64,000 bases of DNA. Origin: Anaeramoeba flamelloides. Taxonomy: Eukaryota > Metamonada > Anaeramoebidae. Both the position numbers and the translations under genes were made by a program. The notes under the pieces were generated by a model. The model made no database searches and was not told where the DNA came from. It worked only from the letters and a program-made list of their open reading frames with translations. The first letter of the stretch is position 1. Each line of letters opens with the position of its first letter. Location of the stretch: NCBI GenBank assembly GCA_027625915.1, contig JANTQA010000042.1:3484001-3548000 (forward strand), given 5' to 3'. This document shows positions 24,601 to 36,000 of the stretch, one piece after another.

Positions 24601-25989
24601 ATGAAAGTCTCTTGTTCTGTTTGAAAGATATGGGAGACATAGATCTTTTATAAAAAATCTAATTTTTTATAAGATATATAAAATTTTCTTTTCATTATTT
24701 TTTTTTTTTAACAAAAGTAAAATCTCAAACAAATTTTATGATCAAATAAATAATCGTCTATTTCAGAAATGTATGAGGATATAGAATAGATATTTTTTTA
24801 AAAAATGGAGTTATTACCTTCTAAGTTAAAAAACTAAAAAATAAGAAAGAGTAATTTTCCTTCTTTTTTGTGCCTAATCAAAAAAACACTTATAACTCTA
24901 ATTCTCTTTTCTGTACCATTCAAAATATTTTAGAGCAACCAAGCCACACCATCATCAGTTATTCAAATCAACCATAACATTTTTTTTTTCTTCTTCTTCT
25001 TCTTCTTCTCCGCATATCTTTGTAAAGTTATCCAACACCTTTCAGTATTCACCAGAATAAAGAAAATACTTTAACCCAATAACTGTTCTTTAAAGAACTG
25101 TTTAAGTGTTAGTTATTTTAGAAACTCTTTTATTCAAGGCAATTTATAAAACCATGATTGAGTGGAAATTATTTATTTATCTTTCGTTATTATATTTGTA
25201 GATCTAAAGGATAGATCGATAATTCCAACCAAATTAAATACAATAAAAAATCTTGATCTGATCCTTGATTGAATCAAGTATCTTTTATGTTGTTTTTTAA
25301 TATAATAATAATTTTTCAGGTTCTAGTTTTTGATCAAAATATTTCTTTTTAAAAATCTTGTTGAATTAACCCAAAAAATCATCAACTATTATATCGCGAT
25401 TTAATTTTTCTCACGATATTTTAGCATTTATCATGATTTTATACCATATCTTGATTTGTAAAATATTCGAAAAATTATATTATGGCGATATTGTTGATCC
25501 TCAAGATTTCCTAGAATATTGGAATTTGATAGAGATAATCGCGATTTTTGAAGCTTTATCGTGACTTGACAAAGGTATTGACAAATCCTCTAATGCTACA
25601 TACAAAACAATTAACAGTGGAAAACTTAAAAGTGATTTAATATTATATTTTACAAAAACACAGAAAATTGACATTTTTTTTTACCTCTTTTTGATATTGA
25701 GTATTCCAAAATTTTAGAATAGGGTTTATATCTATAGATTACAAAACTTTCAGGAAAAAATAAAAATAAAAAAAAAAATATTTTATCAATAATAAAAATA
25801 TTAACGAGAAGAAAGTAATAATTATTTCTAAACTTAGTTTTTCTTATCTATTGAATTATAATTAAAAAGAAAAAAAATTATAAAATAAAAAGATAACGGG
25901 AATATTTGTTTTAAAAAAAAAAAGATTTTTTAATAAAATATATAATTTAAACTAAATTAACGAACAAAAAAAAAAAATAAATAATAAAA

Positions 25990-28900
25990 TTAAGTATTAA
26001 ATTTCCAACCGACAACAATCCATTTAAGTAAATATTCAATTATTACTAATGGCACTATACTATAGCAAAACACAGGGTATAATACACCGAAATTGAGTAA
26101 TTGTAGATGGAATATTTTTTGAAATAGAGAGATATTTTGTATTAAAACAAAGGAGACTAACGAGACCAAACTAGAGAAGCACAGCCAACCATTTTTGATA
26201 ACGTTTAAAAAAAAGCATTTATTTTCGTCGATTGAACTGATTAACAAGATAACCTGCGATAAAAAGAAAATAAGAAACAGCAGGGTTGATGAAAGATCGT
26301 TATGAAAGTGTTTACAGGTATTATCGATCTCACAATTTTGATAATTAGTTAATTGTGTCCAAGATAAATTGGGGCCGAATTGAAAATAGATATAATAGAA
26401 TATTATTCCAAATATTGAAACAAAGGATGTTGTTAAAGAAATGCCAATAATATAAAACAAATTTTTAAACGAGAATAATTTTTGTTGTTTGCTTGCTGTA
26501 TAACGTGAAACTATACCATAAATTTTTTCTGTTGGATCATAACTCCTAGTGGTAGTAACTAACCCATTGATCAATAATTGCAACAATAAGATTTGCATTA
26601 TATCCAAGTGATTTGGCAGATGAAGGAGGTTGGATAATAAAAAAATAAATAATATTGATAAATTATATTGAGAATGGAACATTAAATTTGAAAAGATCTT
26701 TGAAATGATTTTTTTAGATTGTTGGAAAAAGTTGACAACACCCTGTAAATTTTCTTGATAAATATAAAGATCTGAATTATTTTTGATAAAGTCTGATCCT
26801 GTATTGCCAAGGGTGATCTTTAAACTAGAATTTTGATAATTTTGCAAATTGGATTGGCTTGTTTCAATAACACTAGTCTTCAATTTATTATTATTATTTG
26901 TAATTTTTAAAATTATTTCATCTTTTGAATTTTCATTAGCCTCGGTTATTATTGTGATTTTATTTGCATTATTACTATGCCTATTTTTATTTTTATTTTT
27001 ATTCTTATTCTTATTTTTATTCTTATCCTGATCCTGATCCTGATCTTGATCATTATTCTTGTTTTCATTTCCATTTAATATTCTGTTAATTTGCTCATCT
27101 TTCAAATTATTAAATTGGTTTATAGTTAAAAATTCAGAATTTTGAATTTCTTTAATGTTTTTACAAATGCCTTTAACTGTATCACTGGTTTCTGTGGACA
27201 CCAAGAAAGTATGTATTTTTGATAATTTTAAATCATTTAAGGATTTTATTAATCGTTTTTCTTCACACTCAACCTTAAGACTAATAATCCCTACAAAAAT
27301 AAAACCCCTTTCTTGATTTTGACTTTGGTTCTTATTCTTATTTTTATCTTCATCTATACCCTGTTTGTAACCAAACGCTATACATTTTAACCCCCGACTG
27401 CGATAATTCTTTAATTCTAATATTGATTCGATCTCTTAATTTCTTTGATATATTAACAATTTGCCCATTATTAAATAAGCATTTTGCTGATTTTTCTAAA
27501 ATTATATTTGCTTGGCCTTTCATAAAAATTATTGGTTTTTTGAAATCATCATAATCCCCGATATTAATAATAAAATTTTTATCATTATCATTATCATTTT
27601 CATTTTCATTTTCATTTTCTTTTTCTTTTTCTTTTTCTTTTTCTTTTTCATTTTCATTTTCAATTTCGTTAATAACACCAAAATTATTTTTAGTTATCAT
27701 TTTATCTATTTTTTTAATCAACACTGAAGACACCTTTTCATTTTTATCATATTCATTAGTTTTAATTTTTAAATATTGCTTTTGCCAATAGCTTTTAACA
27801 CACGCCAAACGATCTTTGCCTTGAAGTTTAGCAATTTTTTTATTTTCTTCAAGATCTGGCGTTTTAATTTTTTCCACCATGACAAGAATTGCAGAATCAA
27901 TTGCATCCCCGATTTTTTCATGATATTCCTTTTCCTCATTTTGACCATAGAGCAACGTTGCGCCATTACAAAGAGCACCGATTTTACTGATTTCCCGCAG
28001 GGCAATGTTTTGGCACGGTGTCTTAACTATTTGCTCTGTATTGATAATTTTAATGTTGCCATCTGGGTTATATCCAGTGTTATCAACTGTATAGTTTTTA
28101 AATCTGTTTTCATTTTGTAAAATGGTTATTCCTGAAACATGTAAATCAGATTTTGTACAGATTCTTTCAAAATCTGAAATTAATACTCGTGGGATTGCTT
28201 TCATTTTTTCAAATAAATTCTTTTTTGTTAATACGATCCCAAACGATTGCAAAAAATGCCCCTTCGCAACTTTTAAATTTAATTTTAAATTATAAATTAA
28301 TTTTGATGGCGATAAAATTGAAAATATTATTAAACAGTATTTCCAAATTGGCAAAAACCAATTTAATAGTCTTTCGTTTGGAATCTTGTCGTCTTGATTA
28401 TCACTCATCAATAAATAACTATATATTTCGCGCCCTAAAAAGATCACAAAGGATAGAATAATAATAGCTTTCAATAAAGTAATTACCTTTGATAATTCCT
28501 TCCCCAATGGATAATTTTCGATCCCCCTTTGCTTAAATTGCTTTCGATCTTTTTGGATTTTATAAATTTCGCAATCTTGCCCAACATTTACAACTACACC
28601 AATCGCATTGCCCTTGACAATGAACGAACCCTTGAAAACCATATTTTCTGCTTCAATGATCCGCTCAGGCGCCTTTTGGCCGATTAGTTCTTTATTTACC
28701 TTTTTAGAGATGGTTTTAATGCCATATAGCTCCGTCTCGTCAACTTCAATATATTGCGTTTTTAATCTAAATAATCGGATATCGGCGACAATTTTTTTAC
28801 CAGGATATAAATGCACAATATCGCCCGGTACCAATTTGTGTGATTGAACATTAAAGGTACTCCCATTTCGATTGACCAATGCAGTTTCAATAGACAATTT

Positions 28901-30562
28901 CCGATATTGGTATCTTACCTTTTTACTGTTTAGTATTTCCAGCGATTCGACAATTGGATTAGAAACTATAAAATTGTTGTTAATATTCAGAAATGGTGTT
29001 GTTGTTGACCAATGCAAATGTAAATTAATTAAGATTCCATGAGATCTTGAGATTTATGAAACAAACAATCACAAACCAAGCGAAAAAGAAAGTGCTAATT
29101 TAATTTTCATAAACAACCAAACAAACCTTATTTTTTTTTTTTTTTTTGGTAACCTTCCTTTTGAACAAAATTACACGGGTGGCACAAATCCTAAATTTGT
29201 AATTTTTTGGCAAGCATAATTCCTAATACACTTATACTAGGATATTCGTTTTTTCTGTTAGATGTGGATTCGAAAAATCTACACAATAGAGCGAAATTAA
29301 ATTCTTGCAAGTAGTGAGATTTTTTCAGATGTTGAGACCAGTTGATTGTTTTTTTTTCACACTCACGTAGGTCGAATTGTTCATTTACAAGATAAAAAAA
29401 GGAAATTGCACATTTGGGGAAAAAAAGTTAAACAAGATTTTTTTATTGCAAACCTCAGTAAAACCAGAAAAATGAAAAGCAAGATCAATTAATAAAAGAG
29501 AAAACCAATGACTAAAGACAAAATGCAAGATTAAATTCTACAACAACAAATTTTTTACATTGCTATCTTTTGGTATGAGTTTTTCTTTGTTTCATTTATT
29601 ATAAATTTGCTGAAAAATTAAGCCATTATTGAGATCTCCAAAACCACTGATTAAGATTCCAATAATAAAGGAGATCTAAATTTTTGTGTTTGTTGGTTCG
29701 GTTGGTAATAAGATAATGAATTATTATTAAAAGTTAATTGGTTTGTTTCTTCTTTTAATTGGTTTTACTTTTCGTTTTGTGATTACTATGAAGGTTTTCA
29801 ATTAAGAAATCTTGTTTAACTTTTTTTTCCTGTTTCACTTTTTTTTACACAACATTAATTTCAAATAGCTGAGTGTTGCCTTTTAAAACACAAGAAACAC
29901 TTGTTACTTATGTGTTAATTGTTCTTTTCAAGAATATAAGTTTTCGATTTCTTGGATTTGTAATTCAGAAATATTTCGAAAAGTTGTCATGATTTTCACA
30001 ATCTAATTTTGGTTTTATCCAAAAATAAAGCACTTTATTTTTAAAAAGAAATTCAAAGACAGTTTTCCAAGAAACACTTTTTTTGCTTTTCTTTATCTTG
30101 TTCTGGTTCTGGTTCTGGTTCTGGTTCTTGTTCTTGTTTGTGGTTCAGGAAAAAGAAGAAAAGATCGAAATTAAAAAGCTTACTTGAAAAGGCAAACATT
30201 ACTAGCCCCTCAAAAAATAATTCAGGAGACGACGAAAGTACCCCGAAAAATACAGTTGCTAATGATAAAAGATAATATAAAATATGATCAAAACCGAAAA
30301 TACGTTTCTTTACCTATTTGTTGTAATTAAAAATGGTGTGCAAAATGAAAAACAAAATTAGAAAGATCCCTCTGTTTTTTTGTGTTTTGTTTTGAATTCG
30401 AAAACTTACTATCGGAAATAAAGTAGGTTTTTCTTTTTTAAGAACATTATCTATTAAGTTGAATTGTCGTTCAAACACTTTCTTTCTTGAAAGGCCCTCT
30501 GGAAACGGTACCTCAAATGTGTTTAGTATTTGTCCCTGTGTTTTTAGGTGTGGATTTTCCAT
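25990..30562 (-). CDS. SERCA-related P-type ATPase homologue lacking all catalytic motifs (pseudopump or decaying gene)
   Basis: The family pumps Ca2+ into the ER by cycling through an aspartyl phosphate. The inferred exons are 30562-30410, 30258-30184 and 28965-25990, about 1,065 residues, close to SERCA's 1,000. Family membership rests on long collinear similarity: LVPGDIV, IGALCN, EKIGDAIDSAILVMVEK (SERCA-like), KGQANIILEK in the nucleotide domain, GPNLSWTQLTNYQNCE before the M7-M8 loop, SSIDEN, and a C-terminal set of membrane segments. Catalytic sites are gone: TGES is YGIK (28715-28726), PEGLP is SPSKL (28298-28312), DKTGTLT is DFERICT (28154-28174), DPPR is lost, TGD is STE (27190-27198) and GDGVND is unrecognisable. 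M5/M6/M8 Ca2+ ligands are also replaced. Two repeat-coded hydrophilic inserts interrupt the N and P domains. The frame changes at a five-base G run (27391-27395), and exons 1 and 2 do not join in phase. Thus it is a non-catalytic homologue or a pseudogene. Confidence 0.85.
26986..27062 (-). repeat. Coding microsatellite (Asp-Gln / Asn-Lys repeats) in the ATPase-like gene
   Basis: Six-base units encode alternating DQ and then NK pairs, inserted in the P-domain where SERCA has its hinge-proximal GDGVND region. The flanking protein remains alignable. Confidence 0.85.
27391..27395 (-). other. Homopolymer at a reading-frame change in the ATPase-like gene
   Basis: On the coding strand a run of five Gs lies at the point where similarity to P-type ATPases passes from one frame to the next. 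Before it the frame reads IKELSQSG; after it the continuing similarity reads LKCIAFGYKQGID in another frame. A run of four Gs would keep one frame. The cause may be a true one-base mutation, an assembly error in the run, or slippage. Confidence 0.75.
27583..27665 (-). repeat. Coding microsatellite (Glu-Lys / Glu-Asn / Asp-Asn) in the ATPase-like gene
   Basis: Six-base units on the coding strand encode EK, EN and DN pairs in the nucleotide-binding domain, between the degenerate KRS-equivalent region and KGQAN. The sequence is in frame with the gene. Confidence 0.85.
28966..30183 (-). other. 1.2-kb intron of the ATPase-like gene
   Basis: The donor is GTAAGC after ...FAFS and the acceptor is TTTTATAG before ISNPIVES. 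This join is chosen because it gives LVMFAFSISNPIVESLEI, which aligns with the SERCA M2 helix and the linker after it. An open frame extends about 50 bases upstream of the acceptor but does not align. A TTCTGG repeat (30101-30136) lies near the donor. Confidence 0.7.
30101..30136 (+). repeat. TTCTGG hexanucleotide repeat
   Basis: About four TTCTGG units are followed by two TTCTTG variants, in the second intron of the ATPase-like gene. Confidence 0.9.
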
Positions 30563-33067
30563 GTGAGATTAGGGAAAATATGAAAAAATGTTTTTCTATT
30601 ATTTACAATATGGCTTTTTAGATTTGACCAAATTGTTCACAAAAGAATTATTTCAAAGTGTATTATAAAGGCTTTAATTTTGCTTTCGCTTATCGAAAAT
30701 TTTATTTCAATTGCCAAATAGATTGTATCTTCATCTTTAGAAAGAGGAAAAAAACAAAAGTCTCCATAATATTAAATAATCTAATAGTTCTTTGTCTTTT
30801 CGATTTTGAATTATGTGGTATAATTAGAGAATTAATAAATAATATTAGTTTGAAAACACAATTTTTGAAATTTATTTTTTTGGATTATTGTTTGGAAAAA
30901 TATTTCAATAAAAATCTGTGTAAATAAGTATTTTTGAATTATTCTTAATATTTATTCAAATTAATTTCTCTCTAAAGAGACCCTGAAAATTTTTCAATAT
31001 CATATTTTAATGTTGAAATAGATTTTAAAAAAGTTGAATATGACATTGAAAAATTTACAAGGTAGCTTGTGAACAGCTTTAATATTCAAATATTAGATCA
31101 AAAAATCATAATTTTAAGATACACTTTGGTTTATTATTATTTTAAAGGATCATATATCCTTAAATAATTAACTTATGCTTCAATACTTTTTTTTTTGAAT
31201 GTTTTTGAATATAATACTTTTTTTAATTATGAGTATTTCATAATTATTTTTGATATTATTGAAAATAATCTTTTAATTTTGAATAAAAAATTCTATTTTT
31301 TGATCTTTTATCTAATAAAAATTTTACAAAAAAAAAATAAAAAGGCTTTAAGGAAGTAGTCATTTTTGAAAATAAAATGAAATCTTGTCAAGATCTTGAA
31401 AATTTTTTTTTTGTAATTTGTGTTTCGACTTGTGAAATGGATGAGTTAACCTCATTTAAACAATTTATTGATTTGAATCTCTTTTTTTTGAAAACCAAAA
31501 GTTGCATGTTTCCAATATAAAACGAAAAAAAGTAACCTATTATTTTGTTTAGGAATTAAGTTAATTCTTGAAAATGGGAAAACAAATTTTTGGTTTTATG
31601 TTGGAAAGTATTGATTTTGAAAGCAAATTTTTTATTTTGGTTTCTTTTTCTTTGATTAATATTTCAATTTAATCTTAGCCAATGAAACTTATTGTGTCCA
31701 TAGGTGATTCAATAAATGAATATTTAGTAGAATCTTAACTTCAGTTTATCAATTAAATTGAGATCTATTATGCAAAAAAATTTTTTTCTCTTATGTTTTG
31801 AAAAAGTTCATTTTCCCATTTTCAAAATATTGCAAAAGAAAATTCAATTAAAAAAAAATTTTTGAACAAATTGTTTGGTATTATTTGCAAGAATCCTTAT
31901 AACAATTCAAATCATTTTTGGCAGAAAAAAAATGATTTTGAATTTTGAGGATAAAATTAACTAATTCCCAAATATCTCCAAGAAAATTTAATTTTGAAAA
32001 ATAGAATTTTATCTTATAACAAAAACAAAATTTCTGAGTAAAATTTTTACACAACTTTAAAACTGTGATTATTATAACTATTATTCTTAAAAAAATACAA
32101 TTATTTTTTAAACTAATATTAATATAGAGATTTTTTTTCTTTTTCGAGATAAAACTTTTGGATTAATTAAAAAAATGAGATATTCAACGGATTAAAACAA
32201 TGAAATGTTATAGTATACTAATGATCAAAAGGTCAATAAAGGGTGTAAAAAATTGTTAAATTGTGAGAAATAAAACGAATTTAAAAGTTTTCCTTTTTAG
32301 AAAAAATGGAAAAAAAAAATTGATCACACTAAACTAATTATCTTTTATGACTTTCTTAGTCGATCAGAATTTTTTGATACTTGGCATCTAAAAAATTTGT
32401 AAGTAGAGAATACCACCAATAACATATTTAAAATTTTTGCTTTGTTGTCGTATAAGACTAGTCCCTTAAATTTGTGTTATGAATTTATCTAATCATTTAA
32501 TTGCAGACAATTTCCAGTTATCTTTGAAAAAAAAAGAGAAAATTTCTTTGAGTAAAAAGTACATATTTGGTTCTTAGAATATTTTTTATTGTTAAAAAAT
32601 AAAAAAAAAAAAAAAAAATACATTTAAAAATAATAATTACAATTAAAAAGTCTTGGTAATTATTAAAAAAACTAATTTCTGGTGAATTTTATTATAACCT
32701 AAAAAAATAAAAATTTCTAAAAATCGAAAAAAAAAAAATAATAATTATAATCTTTTAGTCTTCTAAAGTGTTTAAATTCAAAAAAATCTTTTGTTAAACA
32801 ATAATTTTGAGTAATATTAAACAAAGTGGTTTTTTTTTTAAAAAATTAACCCCTTTTTATTTTTAGGAACTATGAAAAAAAAAATATTAATTAAACAAAA
32901 ATAAAATAAAATTAATATTATTTTTTTTGATGTAATTTAATAAGGTGATGGATAATTTTAATTCATTAAAAAATTAAAAAAAAAAAATTAATTTTTTCAA
33001 AATTAAAATAAATTAAATAAATAAAATGGAAATGAAAAAAAAAAAAATAAATAAACCCGCTCTTGGT
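30563..33067. other. Intergenic region between the ATPase-like gene and the BRSK-type kinase
   Basis: Both flanking genes are on the minus strand, so this region holds the kinase 3' end (right) and the ATPase-like promoter (left). An 89-codon open frame at 30658-30927 on the plus strand has no ATG context or recognisable domain and is not called. Nothing else was identified apart from homopolymers, notably an A-rich block at 32590-33060. Confidence 0.6.
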
Positions 33068-36000
33068 TTATTCTGATAAGAAATGTATTAAATTTTCTGT
33101 TTCTTCGATAAATTTCTTTGCAGAACCATTTTTCCAGATAAATTCTATTGCCAATTGCCAATTTCTTTTCTGGGATTGTTCAGAATCTTTCAATTTTTGG
33201 TAAACTTTCTTTTGGATATTTTCTTTTTCTTCTTGGAGAGAATTTTTTTTCTTTTTCTTTTTGATCTTTTTTTGATCGATCATTTGGTTGGTGATTTGCT
33301 CAATAATGAGATTCAACTCTGTCTTTTGTATTTTAACCTTAATCGAGAATTTCCCATTTTGCCCGTTTAAAGTGCAGATATTAGGATAATCCCAGCTGTA
33401 ATTGAAAATTGTGAATGCTGTTTGCAATTCTGTTATTGTCGACAAAAGGTTTCCAGAACTCACGGCAATGATTCGGTTATTACAAACAAAAACTGGCAAG
33501 TTTTCGTTTTGCTGCAGATTCTTCATTAAATTGTTTTTCGCCTTTTTTAATTTTTTTTTCAGTTCATTATTTAATTTCTTTTGTTCCTTTTTGCTTACAA
33601 ATTCGTCAAACCATCGTTTACTGCCAAAGCCAAACTCTTCTTGTGTGGGCGTTTGTGGGATTTGGAATCTATTTTTTTTCCTTCCCTTTTTACGATGGAA
33701 TCTGGGTGTGCTTTTGTTGCCTTGGTTTCCCTTATCTGTCATAATTCGGTCGATACCCATTAAAAATAAATCCTCTTCTTCAATTTCAGATTTATTTTCT
33801 TTATTGCCACTGCTGCCACTGCTGCTGCCCCTGAATCCATTCCTTTCATTTTCCTTGTTGTCCTCTTTCTTCTTTGCTCCGTTCTTATTGTTGATGTTAA
33901 TTGTTAATCCACTAAATCTCGGGTTTTTTGGAGTTTTTGCTTTTTTTTCAATGGGGATTTTCACTGATAAATTCAGCCCATTTTTCTTCTTGCTGGTTGA
34001 TTTTTTGTTTTTGCCTTTCTTTTTCTTTTGCTTTTGCTTTCCTTTATTGTAACTATTTCCTTCGTTGTCAAGGTAGACTGATTTTTTGCCTTTGGTCTGA
34101 TCTTTTTGGTTGTTGTCATTATTGACCCCATTGTCCTTGAGATTGCCCCAGGCTATTCTACTAATAGGATTTGAACGAAGGCTCATGGATCGTTTTTTTT
34201 TCTTTTTTGTATTATCATTTTTTGATAATTTCGATTTGGTTTTTTTTTTGAAATATTTTTCTGAATTTGAATTCTGATCATCTTGAAATGAATTAATCTT
34301 GGTTAGGATTTCCGAAAATTCTGTGACATCTAAATCGTTTTGCTTATCAGTTTTCCCGACGAATTCCTGCAACTTTAAAATCATTTCCTTTTCGATTGGC
34401 GACGTGCAATTTACATTCCGTGGTGGCGATCCCTTTTTGGAATTTTTTTTGTTAGAAGGAGAGACAACTGTCCTCTTCCTATTCCTCGTCAGGGAATTTC
34501 TTCTCTTTTTGGATGGCAAGGACCTTCTTCTTTTTGAGCTATTCGAGGATTTTTCTTCGTTGCCATCTTTCTGGTTTTGGGAATTGTATTTCTGGAAAAA
34601 GGTGTAAAAGACCTTGATCGTGTTTGATTCGTCGCTTTGCAGGCCCTCCATAATTTGCTTATTCTTGATCCACCCCAATTGCTCGATTTCTTCAACAATT
34701 TCGTCATCGATCTTCCTGGGTGAGATGGGCTTTTTGAGCGTTTCGCCATAATCAATAGGCGGAGTTGGTGGCAAATAATTTTGTGGGAAGCTTTTGATGA
34801 ACCACGGGTGCTTTTTGATTTCCTTGATCGTGATCCTTTTTTTTGGATTGACGGTGAGCATTTTGGAAATCAAATCCATTTCCTGCTCATCAAGAGTAGA
34901 TGGGAAACTGTATTTCCCCTTTTTAATCTTGAACAATAGCTTTTGATATTTCTTTTCATCAAACGGCAAATACCCACAGAGCAGCGCATACAGCACAACC
35001 CCACACGCCCAAATGTCAGATTTTTTGCCATCATAGCCTTTGCCTTTTAAGACTTCGGGCGCAATGTAATGAGGGGAGCCACATGCTGTTTGAAGTAAAT
35101 TCCCTGATTCCATGATTTTGGCCATCCCAAAATCAATTATTTTGATGTTGTTGTCTCTGTCTAATAATAAATTTTCTGGTTTCAAATCTCGATGTGTAAT
35201 TGAAAAGGAATGAATATGTTCAATGGCATATATGATTTGTTGAAAAAACTTTCTTGCTTCGTCTGATTCAACTCTTTCGCACTTAACTATGTAATCAAAT
35301 AATTCTCCTATTCGTTGTTTTTTTGAAAAAGTTTTTGAAGAAAATGTGAAGAAGGGAATTAGTGAAAATTTTTGGAAAAAATTGTGAAACAGATTGTAAT
35401 TTATATTTTTAAAGAAATTGTTTTCATTTTTTCAACTCATGACATTAATTTAATCTGGGCCAGTTGTGAAACAATTCAAAAAGGAAAGGATGGAAAAATT
35501 ACAAAAAAAAAAAAAAAATTGTAAGATGGCATTAATACATCCATTTAATTCAAATTGGTTATTTTCGATTCACTTTTACAAACTGAACCCTCAAGAAATT
35601 CATTCTTTGATTTAAAATCTCCTTAGAATGATAAGTTTGACTTTGTGTGACACATTGTATAAGTTGGATTTATCCAAGTAAATTTTGTTTTTTTTTTTTT
35701 TGAGAAGAGAAAAAAATTATTTTGAAAAACTTCAAAATTGAAACATTTGTAACAAAAATAGCTTGTGTTTTTAAAGTCGATTAAAAGGAGTCAAAAAATA
35801 AATTCTGAAAGGAATTTTCTTCTCTCAAGCAAATATTAGGTTTTGAAGAGGTTAGATAGTCCGGTTAAGGAAAAAACTATTTTTTTTTTGTGAAATGAAT
35901 TAATTTTCACGCTTTTTGAAAAATTCTTGTGTTGTTCGTGATTTTTTGAAAAAAATCTTTCTTTGATCAATTAAGAATTGTTTAACATGAAAGTTTATCA

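Larger units (their letters stand above)
22088..25989. other. Intergenic region between the HMG-box gene and the ATPase-like gene
   Basis: It includes the upstream side of the HMG-box gene and the downstream side of the ATPase-like gene. It starts with about 700 bases of T- and A-homopolymer-rich sequence (22100-22800). A family F repeat (23160-23480) and an inverted pair (22955-23030 with 24527-24600) follow. A CTT run lies at 24990-25011. No gene or RNA was identified. Confidence 0.6.

Noticed and set aside
28966-29044. Upstream extension of the third ATPase-like exon to an acceptor at 29046
   Set aside because: That reading gives SHGILINLHLHWS, which does not align with SERCA and joins out of phase with exon 2. 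The acceptor at 28966 gives an in-phase join that aligns.
30658-30927. 89-codon plus-strand frame upstream of the ATPase-like gene
   Set aside because: It is rich in Phe, Asn, Lys and Ile as random A/T sequence would be, lacks a conserved motif, and is opposite to the flanking genes.
33155-34755. Several long frames on the strand opposite, or in other frames of, the kinase's last exon
   Set aside because: They are shadows of the low-complexity Lys/Ser/Asn coding sequence of the kinase.
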